Positions 10,268 through 18,585 of a stretch of DNA of 64,000 nt are shown here, one piece after another. A program made the position numbers and the translations under genes. Each line of letters starts with the position of its first letter. Positions within the stretch are counted from its first letter, which is position 1. The notes beneath the pieces were generated by a model. It made no database searches, was not told where the DNA came from, and was given only the letters and a program-made list of their open reading frames with translations. The DNA lies in contig NZ_CP155796.1 in assembly GCF_039729195.1 (NCBI RefSeq), forward strand, positions 4,588,001 through 4,652,000, in the 5' to 3' direction. This DNA is from Mycobacterium sp. DL. GTDB taxonomy: Bacteria; Actinomycetota; Actinomycetes; Mycobacteriales; Mycobacteriaceae.

Positions 10268-11382
10268 GACAGTCCGAGAAGGTCCCAGCCCTCGACCGAC
10301 TCGGGGCTGCGGGGCGCAGGTCCGACGTAGACCGCCGACGGCCGCACGAGCTTGCCGAGCCGCTTCTGCTCGAGGATGTGCGCGCACCAGCCCGCGGTGC
10401 GTCCACAGGTGAACATCGCGGGCATCATCTTCGGCGGTACCTGCGCGAAGTCGAGGATCACCGCCGCCCAGAACTCGACGTTGGTCTCGATCGCCCGATC
10501 GGGCCGGCGTTCGCGCAGCTCCGTCAGCGCGGCCTGCTCCAACGCGGCCGCCACCTCATACCGGGGCGCCGCCAGTCGTTGCGCGGTCGCCCGCAGCACC
10601 CGGGCGCGCGGATCCTCGGCCTGATATACGCGGTGCCCGAAGCCCATCAGCTTCTCGTTGCGGTCCAGGATGCCCTTGACCACCGCCCGCGCATCGCCGG
10701 TCGCCTCGGCCTCCTCGATCATCGGGATCACCCGCGCCGGTGCGCCGCCGTGCAGTGGCCCGCTCATCGCGCCGATCGCGCCCGACAGTGCTGCGGCCAC
10801 ATCGGCTCCGGTCGAAGCGATGACGCGGGCGGTGAACGTCGAGGCGTTCATGCCGTGCTCGGCGGCACTCACCCAGTACGCATCGATGGCCTCGATGTGA
10901 CGAGGATCCGGATCACCCTGCCAGCGGGTCATGAATCGTGCTGTGACGGTGTCGCATCCGTCGACCGTGCGCTGGGGCACCGCGGGCTGGTAGATGCCGC
11001 GCGCGGATTGGGCGACATAGGACAGCGCCATCACCGACGCCCGGGCGAGCTGGTCGCGGGCGGTCTCGTCGCTGATGTCCAGAAGAGGCGGGTAGCCCCA
11101 GATGGGCGCCAGCATCGCCAGGCCCGCCTGCACGTCGACGCGGACATCGCCGCTGTGGATCGGCAGTGGGAACGGCTCGGCGGGCGGCAGGCCGTGGCCG
11201 AACCGTCCGTCGACCAGCAGCCCCCACACGTCGCCGAACGTGACCCGGCGCGCGACCAGATCCTCGATGTCCACACCGCGATAGCGCAGCGCACCACCGT
11301 CCTTGTCGGGCTCGGCGATGTCCGTCTCGAACGCCACCACGCCCGCCAACCCGGGAGCAAAATCCTTCGGCACCGCAGTCAT
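10264..11382 (-). CDS. citA: Citrate synthase-family protein CitA
   Basis: This is a 372-residue citrate/methylcitrate synthase homologue, equivalent to Rv0889c. It condenses an acyl-CoA with oxaloacetate. Catalytic segments are visible: EHGMNASTFTARVI (His), GPLHGGAPARVI (His) and MGFGHRVYQAEDPRA, followed by NVEFWAAVIL with the C-terminal Asp/Glu region. The ATG at 11382 gives the M. tuberculosis length (373). A longer in-frame extension upstream overlaps the divergent pdxH gene and is rejected. A GAGAAT hexamer 6 nt upstream hints at a leaderless start. A second citrate synthase, gltA2, lies 1.6 kb away. Confidence 0.93.
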   Translation of the reverse strand: MTAVPKDFAPGLAGVVAFETDIAEPDKDGGALRYRGVDIEDLVARRVTFGDVWGLLVDGRFGHGLPPAEPFPLPIHSGDVRVDVQAGLAMLAPIWGYPPLLDISDETARDQLARASVMALSYVAQSARGIYQPAVPQRTVDGCDTVTARFMTRWQGDPDPRHIEAIDAYWVSAAEHGMNASTFTARVIASTGADVAAALSGAIGAMSGPLHGGAPARVIPMIEEAEATGDARAVVKGILDRNEKLMGFGHRVYQAEDPRARVLRATAQRLAAPRYEVAAALEQAALTELRERRPDRAIETNVEFWAAVILDFAQVPPKMMPAMFTCGRTAGWCAHILEQKRLGKLVRPSAVYVGPAPRSPESVEGWDLLGLS

Positions 11383-11434
11383 GCGCCGATTCTCGCACCC
11401 ACGTCGGCGGGCCGACCAGACGGCACTGTCGGCG

Positions 11435-11440
11435 TAACGT
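11435..11440 (+). promoter_or_regulatory. Leaderless -10 hexamer for pdxH
   Basis: TAACGT lies exactly 6 nt before the GTG start of pdxH, placing the expected transcription start on the start codon. No Shine-Dalgarno sequence is present. Confidence 0.5.
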
Positions 11441-11446
11441 TGTCGC

Positions 11447-12103
11447 GTGGGCACTTCTGAACATCTGGCCCGGATGCGGGTGGAGTACGGATCGGTGGAA
11501 AAGGACGGCAGCGGCGACCTCGACGCCGATTGGCTCGACGTCGGCTGGGTGGCACTGCTGGGTAGCTGGATGACCGAAGCCGAACAGGCAGGTGTCTCCG
11601 AACCGAATGCGATGGTGGTCGGCACGGTCGACAACGACGGGCGGCCGGTCACCCGCACGGTGCTGTGCAAGAGCGTCGACGAGTCCGGCATCTCGTTCTA
11701 CACCAACTACGACTCCGACAAGGGTGACCAGTTGGCGGCCACTCCGTACGCGTCGGCGACCTTTCCGTGGTACCTGCTCGGGCGCCAGGTGCACCTCCGA
11801 GGTCCCGTCACCAAGGTGGCCGCCGAGGAGACGGCCGACTACTGGAGCAAGCGTCCGCGCGGATCCCAGCTGGGAGCGTGGGCCTCACAGCAGAGCAGAC
11901 CGATCGACTCCCGTGCGGCCCTGATGCAGCAGCTGGCCGACGTCACCGAGCGGTTCGCCGATGTCGAGGATGTCCCGGTACCGCCGCACTGGGGCGGCTA
12001 CCTGATCGCACCCGAGGTGGTCGAGTTCTGGCAGGGGCGGGAAAACCGGGTGCACAACAGGATTCGGGTCCGCGGCTCGATCGTCGAGCGCCTGCAGCCT
12101 TGA
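11447..12103 (+). CDS. pdxH: Pyridoxamine/pyridoxine 5'-phosphate oxidase
   Basis: This FMN enzyme oxidises pyridoxamine- or pyridoxine-phosphate to pyridoxal 5'-phosphate. It is 218 residues, normal for the family. The FMN/substrate motifs are seen in order: [53 protein letters not shown] (substrate phosphate loop) and the C-terminal [20 protein letters not shown] and HNRIRV. It is divergent from citA across 64 bp. The M. tuberculosis orthologue is elsewhere in its genome (Rv2607), so this location is a difference from that species. Confidence 0.94.
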   Translation: MGTSEHLARMRVEYGSVEKDGSGDLDADWLDVGWVALLGSWMTEAEQAGVSEPNAMVVGTVDNDGRPVTRTVLCKSVDESGISFYTNYDSDKGDQLAATPYASATFPWYLLGRQVHLRGPVTKVAAEETADYWSKRPRGSQLGAWASQQSRPIDSRAALMQQLADVTERFADVEDVPVPPHWGGYLIAPEVVEFWQGRENRVHNRIRVRGSIVERLQP

Positions 12104-12197
12104 TCCCCGCGTGACGGTGGCATGCACGGTCGAAGTCGCGCCATTCGGCAACTGTCGGCGGGTGCCACATTCTCATCTATTTCATAGCTAGACGGAT

Positions 12198-12203
12198 TAG
12201 CAT
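12198..12203 (+). promoter_or_regulatory. Leaderless -10 hexamer for the TetR gene
   Basis: TAGCAT lies 7 nt before the GTG at 12211. It overlaps a small inverted repeat GCTA-N7-TAGC (12187-12201) that could be an autoregulatory site. Confidence 0.4.
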
Positions 12204-12210
12204 CTGATCC

Positions 12211-12861
12211 GTGATCGAAGCCGGGGGGGAGTCTGTCCTCGGTCTGCGCGAACGAAAGAAACGCCGGACCCGCGCGACGCTGATCGACGCCGCGGTCGGC
12301 TTGTGCGACCAGCAGGGCTTCGACGGCACCACCGTCGACCAGATCGCCGCCATCGCCGACGTGTCACCCCGCACCTTCAGCCGCTACTTCGCCACCAAGG
12401 ACGCCATCGCGCTCGCGCTGATCGACGAGGTGCTCGCCACCGTGGCCGACGAGCTCGCGCGCCAGCCTCTCGACGTCGGTCACTTCGAAGCGCTGCGCCG
12501 CGCCTACATCGCGATGGCGCAGGGCACCCGGCTGGCCCCCGCAGGCGGCCTGTCGTCGGACCGGATGCTGCAGATCATGCGGATCATCGTGTCGTCGGCG
12601 ACGCTGCGGCAGGCCGCCGTCGAATTCCGTGCGGGACCCGTCGACGCGGTGATCGCCCAGCGGATGGGCACCACCGTCGACGACCGGAGGGTGAAGCTGA
12701 TAGCCGCAGTCTGGTCGGCTCTGCTGATGACGGCGCTGCGGGAACTGACCGACGATCTCGCAGCACTCGTCCCCATCGACATCGACGACGTCGTTGCCGT
12801 CTTCGAAGCCACCTATGCCGAGTTCGCGGGCGAAATCACCCGTCTTGGCCAGCCTGCCTGA
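12211..12861 (+). CDS. TetR/AcrR-family transcriptional regulator
   Basis: This 216-residue protein has an N-terminal TetR helix-turn-helix (about residues 13-60), visible as RRTRATLIDAAVGLCDQQGF, TTVDQIAAIADVSPRTFSRY and FATKDAIALA. The C-terminal 150 residues form a ligand-binding helical domain of no recognised subclass. The GTG start has no ribosome site, but a TAGCAT hexamer 7 nt upstream fits a leaderless start. It lies between pdxH and gltA2, all on the plus strand; no obvious effector gene is adjacent, so its target is unclear. Confidence 0.88.
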   Translation: MIEAGGESVLGLRERKKRRTRATLIDAAVGLCDQQGFDGTTVDQIAAIADVSPRTFSRYFATKDAIALALIDEVLATVADELARQPLDVGHFEALRRAYIAMAQGTRLAPAGGLSSDRMLQIMRIIVSSATLRQAAVEFRAGPVDAVIAQRMGTTVDDRRVKLIAAVWSALLMTALRELTDDLAALVPIDIDDVVAVFEATYAEFAGEITRLGQPA

Positions 12862-12952
12862 CCCGCTGTCCGCCCCCGCGGGCGTGACTGGTGCAATGGG
12901 ACTACCTTTTGTAGGCAGACTTCGTACTCCCGAAAGACATGAAGGGATCCCA

Positions 12953-14257
12953 GTGGCCGATAACGCCGAAGCCGGGCAGCAACATGCCACCTTGAAGTAC
13001 CCAGGTGGCGAGCTCGACCTTGACATCGTCCAAGCCTCTGAGGGAGCGGACGGCATCGCTCTGGGGTCGCTGCTCGCCAAGAGCGGCTACACCACCTTTG
13101 ACGGCGGTTTCGTCAACACTGCTTCCACCAAGAGTGCCATCACCTACATCGACGGTGACGCCGGGATCCTGCGGTACCGCGGCTACCCGATCGAGCAACT
13201 GGCGGAGAAGTCGACGTTCATCGAGGTCAGCTACCTGCTGATCTTCGGCGAACTGCCGACCTCCGAGCAGTTGGAGAAGTTCACCACCCAGATTCAGCGG
13301 CACACACTGCTGCACGAGGATCTCAAGCGCTTCTTCGACGGTTTCCCGCGCAACGCGCACCCGATGCCGGTGCTCTCCAGCGCCGTGAACGCGCTGAGCG
13401 CGTACTACCAGGATTCGCTGGATCCGTTCGATCCCGGCCAGGTGGAGCTGTCCACCATCCGGCTGCTGGCCAAACTGCCGACGATCGCGGCGTACGCCTA
13501 CAAGAAGTCCGAGGGGCAGCCGTTCCTGTACCCGGACAACTCTCTGACGCTGGTCGAGAACTTCCTGCGGATGACGTTCGGTCTACCGGCCGAACCCTAC
13601 GAGGTCGATCCGGAGATCGTGCGGGCCCTGGACATGCTGTTCATCCTGCATGCCGATCACGAGCAGAACTGCTCGACGTCGACGGTGCGGCTGGTCGGCT
13701 CCTCGCAGGCGAACCTGTTCACGTCGGTCTCCGGTGGCATCAACGCGCTGTGGGGGCCGCTGCACGGCGGCGCCAACCAGGCGGTGCTCGAGATGCTGAC
13801 GAAGATCCGCGACGGTGACGACGACGTCGCGACGTTCGTCAAGAAGGTCAAGGACCGCGAGGACGGCGTGAAGCTGATGGGCTTCGGTCACCGCGTGTAC
13901 AAGAACTACGATCCACGCGCCCGGATCGTCAAGGAGCAGGCCGACAAGATCCTCGCCAAGATCGGCGTGCAGGACCCGCTGCTCGACATCGCGAAGGAAC
14001 TCGAGGAGATCGCGCTGACCGACGACTTCTTCGTCGAGCGCAAGCTCTACCCGAACGTCGACTACTACACCGGCGTGATCTACCGGGCGATGGGCTTCCC
14101 GACCCGGATGTTCACCGTGTTGTTCGCGCTGGGACGGCTCCCGGGGTGGATCGCCCACTGGCGAGAGATGCACGGCGAGCCCAACAAGATCGGCCGGCCG
14201 CGTCAGATCTACACCGGTTACACCGAACGCGACTACGACGACATCGGCGGCCGCTGA
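12953..14257 (+). CDS. gltA2: Citrate synthase GltA2
   Basis: GltA2 is the hexameric-type citrate synthase of the TCA cycle, 434 residues (431 in M. tuberculosis Rv0896). Catalytic motifs are HADHEQNCSTSTVR (first His), WGPLHGGANQAVLEML (second His), MGFGHRVYKNYDPRA and NVDYYTGVIYRAMGFP (Asp). GTG at 12953 has GAAGGGA 5 nt upstream and yields the conserved start MADNAEAG. The longer open frame to 12794 overlaps tetR and is rejected. A 62-bp hairpin follows the gene. Confidence 0.96.
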   Translation: MADNAEAGQQHATLKYPGGELDLDIVQASEGADGIALGSLLAKSGYTTFDGGFVNTASTKSAITYIDGDAGILRYRGYPIEQLAEKSTFIEVSYLLIFGELPTSEQLEKFTTQIQRHTLLHEDLKRFFDGFPRNAHPMPVLSSAVNALSAYYQDSLDPFDPGQVELSTIRLLAKLPTIAAYAYKKSEGQPFLYPDNSLTLVENFLRMTFGLPAEPYEVDPEIVRALDMLFILHADHEQNCSTSTVRLVGSSQANLFTSVSGGINALWGPLHGGANQAVLEMLTKIRDGDDDVATFVKKVKDREDGVKLMGFGHRVYKNYDPRARIVKEQADKILAKIGVQDPLLDIAKELEEIALTDDFFVERKLYPNVDYYTGVIYRAMGFPTRMFTVLFALGRLPGWIAHWREMHGEPNKIGRPRQIYTGYTERDYDDIGGR

Positions 14258-14274
14258 GCAACCCCCTCTTCTTC

Positions 14275-14336
14275 CGCGAGCGCGCGGGTCTGCACGACGA
14301 CACGCCGCTATCGCCGGCGTTCTGCGCACGCTCGCG
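14275..14336. terminator. Long hairpin downstream of gltA2
   Basis: CGCGAGCG (14275-14282) and CGCTCGCG (14329-14336) are perfect 8-bp arms, and three further bases on each side pair after one mismatch. A smaller CGCCG/CGGCG stem sits in the loop. There is no T-run, as is usual for mycobacterial terminators. The left arm and the preceding CTCTTC resemble the MSARAKRR repeat core found at 42.8 and 63.7 kb, so it may belong to a dispersed family. Confidence 0.5.
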
Positions 14337-14360
14337 CCGATCGAGGGTGACGTAGTGCAC

Positions 14361-14390
14361 GTTGCACCGCAACAGTTGTAGTTTCACAAT
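14361..14390. promoter_or_regulatory. Candidate MarR operator and promoter of the MFS-MarR operon
   Basis: GTTGC-ACC-GCAAC (14361-14373) is a perfect inverted repeat, and TTGT-N6-ACAA (14376-14389) is a second. The second overlaps a TAGTTT -10 hexamer (14379-14384), which would start transcription about 6 nt before the GTG at 14397. This is a typical layout for repression by the downstream MarR protein. Confidence 0.45.
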
Positions 14391-14396
14391 GGTCGG

Positions 14397-15851
14397 GTGA
14401 ATCCAACCGTCGGCGTGATGACGCCCAGGCGCAAGGCCACCATTCTGGTCTCGTGCTGCCTGAGTCTGCTCATCGTGTCGATGGACGCGACCATCGTCAA
14501 CGTCGCGATTCCGACGATCCGCACCGACCTGTCCGCCTCGCCCGCGCAGATGCAGTGGGTCGTGGACATCTACACGCTGGTGCTCGCGTCGTTGCTGATG
14601 CTCTCCGGAGCCGCCGGGGACCGCCTCGGTCGCCGCAAGGTGTTCCAGACCGGCCTCGCCCTCTTCGCGATCGGGTCGCTCGCATGCAGCCTCGCGCCCA
14701 CCATCGATACACTGATCGGCGCGCGATTCCTGCAGGGCATCGGTGGTTCGATGCTTAATCCTGTTGCGCTGTCCATCATCTCGCAGATCTTCACCGGCCG
14801 GGTGGAGCGTGCGCGCGCCTTGGGCGTGTGGGGTGCGGTGGTCGGCATCTCGATGGCGCTCGGGCCGATCGTCGGTGGCCTGCTGATCGAGACGATCGGG
14901 TGGCGTTCGGTGTTCTGGATCAACCTGCCCATCTGTGCGGTGGCGATCCTGCTCACCGCGCTGTTCGTCCCCGAATCCAGATCGGCGACCATGAGAAGCG
15001 TCGACCCTGTCGGTCAGATGCTGGCGGTGACCTTCCTGTTCGGCATCGTCTACGCCCTCATCGAGGGGCCCGTACTGGGCTGGACGGACGCCCGCGTCGT
15101 CGGCATCGCCGGTGTCGCAGCGGTCGCCTTCGTCGGGTTCCTGCGCTACGAATCCCGGCGCCGGGACCCGTTCCTGGATCTGCGGTTCTTCCGCAGCATC
15201 CCGTTCACCGCCGCGACGGTCACCGCGGTCAGTGCGTTCGCCGCGTGGGGCGCGTTCCTGTTCATGATGTCGTTGTATCTGCAGAACGAGCGCGGCTACT
15301 CGGCCATGCACACCGGGCTCATCTATCTGCCGATCGCACTCGGGGCGCTGCTGTTCTCCCCGCTGTCGGGACGCCTCGTCGGTCGCTACGGTGCGCGGCC
15401 GTCGCTGGTGGCGGCCGGGGTGTTGATCACCCTCGCATCGTGCCTGCTGACGTTCCTGACCGCGACGACGCCGGTGTGGGTGCTGTTGGTGATCTTCACC
15501 GTCTTCGGAATCGGCTTCTCGATGGTCAACGCCCCCATCACGAACGCCGCGGTGAGCGGGATGCCGCTCGATCGCGCCGGGGCGGCCTCGGCGGTGACCT
15601 CGACGAGCCGTCAGGTCGGCGTCAGTATCGGTGTGGCGCTGTGCGGTTCGATCGCGGGCACCGCGATGGCGGCCGGTGGTGCTGACTTCGCGACCGCCGC
15701 CCGCCCGCTGTGGTTCATGAGCGCGGGCCTGGGGCTGGTGATCCTGGCGTTGGGTCTGTTCGCGACATCGCCGCGCGGTCTGCGCTCGGCGGAGCGGCTG
15801 GCACCGCTGATCGCCGGGCCCCCGGAGCCGGTCAAGGAGGCCCGTGTCTGA
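14397..15851 (+). CDS. MFS drug-efflux transporter (DHA2/EmrB-QacA type)
   Basis: This 484-residue proton-coupled antiporter has the 14-span DHA2 layout. Family marks are SMDATIVNVAIPTIRTDL in span 1, GDRLGRRKVFQTG after span 2 (motif A), RFLQGIGGSMLNPVALSII (span 4) and GVWGAVVGISMALGPIVGGL (motif C, span 5). I took GTG at 14397; an in-frame ATG at 14418 is an alternative. It overlaps the MarR gene by 8 bp, with the MarR ribosome site AGGAGG inside its last codons. Substrates of such pumps are lipophilic drugs or dyes; which one is not evident. Confidence 0.92.
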   Translation: MNPTVGVMTPRRKATILVSCCLSLLIVSMDATIVNVAIPTIRTDLSASPAQMQWVVDIYTLVLASLLMLSGAAGDRLGRRKVFQTGLALFAIGSLACSLAPTIDTLIGARFLQGIGGSMLNPVALSIISQIFTGRVERARALGVWGAVVGISMALGPIVGGLLIETIGWRSVFWINLPICAVAILLTALFVPESRSATMRSVDPVGQMLAVTFLFGIVYALIEGPVLGWTDARVVGIAGVAAVAFVGFLRYESRRRDPFLDLRFFRSIPFTAATVTAVSAFAAWGAFLFMMSLYLQNERGYSAMHTGLIYLPIALGALLFSPLSGRLVGRYGARPSLVAAGVLITLASCLLTFLTATTPVWVLLVIFTVFGIGFSMVNAPITNAAVSGMPLDRAGAASAVTSTSRQVGVSIGVALCGSIAGTAMAAGGADFATAARPLWFMSAGLGLVILALGLFATSPRGLRSAERLAPLIAGPPEPVKEARV

Positions 15852-16263
15852 CAACAGCATCGCCGACGAGGTCTGGCGCGATCTGGCTGCGTTCGTCATC
15901 GATCACCAGGATGGCTGGAAGCGGGCTGTCGTTGATCAATCCGGCCTGCCGTTCAGCAGGATCCGCATCCTGCAGCGATTGACGCGCACCCCGCTGTCGG
16001 TCAAGCAGGTCGCCGCCGCGGCGACCGTTGACGCGCCAGCGGCGACCGTCGCCGTCAACGACCTGGAGGAACGTGGATTGGTCGTCCGCCGGGTCGACCC
16101 GGCGAACCGCCGGTGCAAGCTGGTGTCGCTGACCGACGCGGGCCGCGCGATGGTCGCGGCGATCGACGACGTGCACGATCCTGCTCCCGACGTACTCGCC
16201 GATCTCGACGTCGACGACCTGGTGGCGCTGCGCTCGATCGTCGGCAAGCTGATCGGCCGTTAG
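15844..16263 (+). CDS. MarR-family transcriptional regulator
   Basis: This 139-residue winged-helix protein has PLSVKQVAAAATVDAPAATVAV as recognition helices and RVDPANRRCKLVSLTDAGR as the wing, diagnostic for MarR. GTG at 15844 lies inside the last codons of the efflux gene and is preceded by AGGAGG, so the pair is translationally coupled. The likely role is ligand-responsive repression of the operon through the inverted repeats at 14361-14389. Its TAG stop overlaps the stop of the convergent oxidoreductase gene. Confidence 0.9.
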   Translation: MSDNSIADEVWRDLAAFVIDHQDGWKRAVVDQSGLPFSRIRILQRLTRTPLSVKQVAAAATVDAPAATVAVNDLEERGLVVRRVDPANRRCKLVSLTDAGRAMVAAIDDVHDPAPDVLADLDVDDLVALRSIVGKLIGR

Positions 16264-17825
16264 CCCTCCAGCACAGCCATCGCCGCGTTGTGACCGCCGA
16301 TCCCCGAGACAGCACCACCGCGTCGAGAACCGGATCCGCACAACAGAATTCGGTCATGTGCTGTGGCAACTCCCCACCGCTGGGCCGACGTCGTCAACGG
16401 TTCGTCGTCCTCGGCGAACGGCCATGTCAACGCCCCGTGGAAGATGTTGCCGTTGGTCATACCCAGCGAGTCCTCCAAGTCGGAGGTGGTCTTCGCTTCG
16501 ATGCAGAGCCGACCGGATGAGTCTTCCATCAGCACATCCTGAACAGGTTCGGCCAGAACGGAGTTCAGTGAGGTGAGCACTGCGGAGGTCAGGTCGTCAC
16601 GCACCCGGTCGGGTGTTCCCGACGTTGCCAGACTGTGCGGTGTGTGCAGCCCGAACACCGTCAGGGTGTGCGCGCCGGCCGCGCGCAGCGAATCGGACAG
16701 GATCGTCGGATCGGCCAGCGAGTGGCAGTAGATCTCGCACGGCAGCGGATCGGGTACCGCACCGTGCGCTGCCTGCCGATAGGCGTCCCCGAGTTGGGTG
16801 AAGGTCTCGTTGATGTGGAACGTGCCGCCGAAAGCCTGCTCCGGCGTGACGGTTTCGTCCCGCAGGCGAGGAAGTCGCCGCAGCATCAGGTTCACCTTGA
16901 CCTGGGCTCCCGGGGCCAGGTCCGGCTCGTCCTCACCGAGCAGTCGGGCCAGCACTGCGGGCGTCACGTTGGCCAGCACATGGTGGGCGGCGACCCGATG
17001 CTCCGAATCGTTATGCCGATACCGCACCTCGCCGTCCGGTTCGATCGCGTAAACCTCAGCTCCGGTGACGATTTCGGCTCCGAACCCGGTTGCCGCCGCC
17101 GCCAGCGCACCGCTGACCGCCCCCATGCCGCCGACCGGCACATCCCAGTCGCCGGTTCCGCCGCCGATCAGATGGTAGAGAAAGCACACGTTCTGCCGCA
17201 GCGACTCGTCGTCGAGGCGGGCGAACGTTCCGATCAGCGCGTCGGTCGCCATCACTCCGCGAACCAGGTCGTTGGCGACCGCCGCGGTGATCGCCTCGCC
17301 GATGGGGCGCTCGAACACCGACCGCCACACGGCCCCGGCGTCGTCGCCACCGTCGGCGACGACGGCCCGCAACGTCTCTGAGCGGCTCCGCAGCGGTTCG
17401 ATCATCGTGGGCCACAGCCGCGACGTCACCGCTCGGCAGCGCCGGTAGAAGTCGTCGAATCCGGCCTCGTCGGCACCGGCCCCGACAGCGCCGAACGTCG
17501 AGGTCGGGCCGATCAGCAGCCCCGTTCGGCCACCGTCGGACGGATCGGGTGTGTACGACGAGAACCGGCGCCGCGACAACCGGACCCGCACGCCGAGGTC
17601 GTCGATGATGCTGCGCGGCAGCAGGCTGACGAGATAGGAGTAGCGCGACAGGCGTGCGTCGACGCCCTCGAAGGCGTGCGCCGAGACCGCTGCGCCGCCG
17701 ACGTGGTCCAGTCGCTCCAGCACCTGCACGCGGCGACCCGCCCGGGCCAGATACGCGGCTGCAACCAGGCCGTTGTGTCCGCCGCCGACGACGACGACGT
17801 CACTGTGCGTCCGCTGCGGCGTCAC
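16260..17825 (-). CDS. FAD-dependent phytoene-desaturase-like oxidoreductase (Rv0897c)
   Basis: This 521-residue protein starts with an FAD Rossmann motif, VVVVGGGHNGLVAAAYLARA, then VLERLDHVGGAAVS, as in phytoene desaturase/amine-oxidase (CrtI-type) flavoenzymes. The C-terminus has GSGSRRGGAVSGIGGHNAAM, the second FAD-contact motif. The substrate is unknown. There is no carotenoid synthase nearby, so a pigment role is not supported by context. Gene order matches Rv0897c. Confidence 0.85.
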   Translation of the reverse strand: MTPQRTHSDVVVVGGGHNGLVAAAYLARAGRRVQVLERLDHVGGAAVSAHAFEGVDARLSRYSYLVSLLPRSIIDDLGVRVRLSRRRFSSYTPDPSDGGRTGLLIGPTSTFGAVGAGADEAGFDDFYRRCRAVTSRLWPTMIEPLRSRSETLRAVVADGGDDAGAVWRSVFERPIGEAITAAVANDLVRGVMATDALIGTFARLDDESLRQNVCFLYHLIGGGTGDWDVPVGGMGAVSGALAAAATGFGAEIVTGAEVYAIEPDGEVRYRHNDSEHRVAAHHVLANVTPAVLARLLGEDEPDLAPGAQVKVNLMLRRLPRLRDETVTPEQAFGGTFHINETFTQLGDAYRQAAHGAVPDPLPCEIYCHSLADPTILSDSLRAAGAHTLTVFGLHTPHSLATSGTPDRVRDDLTSAVLTSLNSVLAEPVQDVLMEDSSGRLCIEAKTTSDLEDSLGMTNGNIFHGALTWPFAEDDEPLTTSAQRWGVATAHDRILLCGSGSRRGGAVSGIGGHNAAMAVLEG

Positions 17826-17828
17826 CGG

Positions 17829-18077
17829 TCAGCCGAGGTAGCCCTCGACCTCACCGGCCGGGCGCACCTGCGCGTCATCCGGGTTGCCGCCGCTGGCACG
17901 CAGGGCGCGCCGCTGCCGGAGCAGATCCCAGCACTGGTCGAGCTGTACCTCGATCGACTTCAGTCGCCGGTGTTCCTCGGATTCGTCGATCTCGTGGTGC
18001 TGCACCTTGTCGCGCAGCTCCTTCTCCTCGGCGACGAGTCCGTTCACCTGCGCCAGGATGTCTTGGTCGTTGGTCAC
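17829..18077 (-). CDS. DUF2630 small helical protein (Rv0898c-like)
   Basis: This 82-residue charged protein begins MTNDQDILAQVNGLVAEEKE and is mostly helical (about residues 5-65) with a heptad-like pattern, suggesting a coiled-coil dimer. This is the DUF2630 family. GTG at 18077 lies just after GAAAGG, and the longer open frame reaching 18458 would overlap the divergent FKBP gene. Function unknown. Confidence 0.78.
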   Translation of the reverse strand: MTNDQDILAQVNGLVAEEKELRDKVQHHEIDESEEHRRLKSIEVQLDQCWDLLRQRRALRASGGNPDDAQVRPAGEVEGYLG

Positions 18078-18137
18078 GCCTTTCAGTGTGCCCGTATCGG
18101 AGGGCCGGCGAGAGGCAGATCCGGACAAGTCGGCCGT

Positions 18138-18143
18138 TAGGCT
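18138..18143 (+). promoter_or_regulatory. Leaderless -10 hexamer for the FKBP gene
   Basis: TAGGCT lies exactly 6 nt before the ATG at 18150, with no ribosome site. The same hexamer and spacing occur before the hydrolase at 57817. Confidence 0.55.
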
Positions 18144-18149
18144 GGTCGA

Positions 18150-18512
18150 ATGGCTACCAAACCCGAGATCGAGTTCCCCGATGGTCCTGCCCCCACCGAG
18201 TTGGTGATCGAGGAAATCGTCGTCGGCGACGGCCTCGAAGCCGTTCCGGGCGCCAATGTCGAGGTGCACTACGTCGGCGTCGAGTACGACACCGGCGAGG
18301 AGTTCGACAGCTCCTGGAATCGCGGCGAGTCCATCGAGTTCCCACTGCGCGGGCTGATCCAGGGATGGCAGGACGGCATCCCCGGCATGAAGGTCGGCGG
18401 GCGGCGCAAGCTGACGATCCCGCCGGAGAAGGCCTACGGTCCTGCCGGTGGCGGTCATCGCCTGTCGGGCAAGACCTTGATCTTTGTCATCGACCTGCTG
18501 GCCACCCGCTAG
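18150..18512 (+). CDS. FKBP-type peptidyl-prolyl cis-trans isomerase
   Basis: This 120-residue single-domain FKBP catalyses proline isomerisation in the cytoplasm. Diagnostic segments are VEVHYVGVEYDTGEEFDSSW, PLRGLIQGWQDGIPGMKVGG and RRKLTIPPEKAYG, ending with KTLIFVIDLL. The aromatic and Asp residues lining the FK506-pocket region are retained. There is no signal peptide. It is divergent from the DUF2630 gene and convergent with prrB across a 65-bp palindromic element. Confidence 0.93.
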   Translation: MATKPEIEFPDGPAPTELVIEEIVVGDGLEAVPGANVEVHYVGVEYDTGEEFDSSWNRGESIEFPLRGLIQGWQDGIPGMKVGGRRKLTIPPEKAYGPAGGGHRLSGKTLIFVIDLLATR

Positions 18513-18517
18513 CCGAA

Positions 18518-18582
18518 CCGCCGAAACGGTATTCCACGCGGCCTCGACGTCGGATTCCGCGCGAAGGAAGCAGTCTCGGCGG
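18518..18582. repeat. 65-bp palindromic element, copy 1
   Basis: The ends CCGCCGAAAC and GTCTCGGCGG are near-perfect inverted repeats, and the arms continue inward (GGTATTCCACGCGG against TTCCGCGCG). It fills the gap between the convergent FKBP and prrB stops, where it could act as a two-way terminator. A second copy, in the opposite orientation and also 65 bp, lies at 22687-22751; the outer 13 and 19-23 bp are nearly identical. Confidence 0.7.
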
Positions 18583-18585
18583 CGG

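Noticed and set aside
10268..10387. Longer N-terminus for the DinB-like gene inside citA
   Set aside because: The extension is Arg/Ala-rich and antisense-like in pattern, and GTG 10267 overlaps the citA stop in the usual GTGA form.
14112..15899. 595-codon open frame on the minus strand opposite the MFS gene
   Set aside because: Repetitive Arg/Gln/His composition and full overlap with a clear efflux gene mark it as a shadow.
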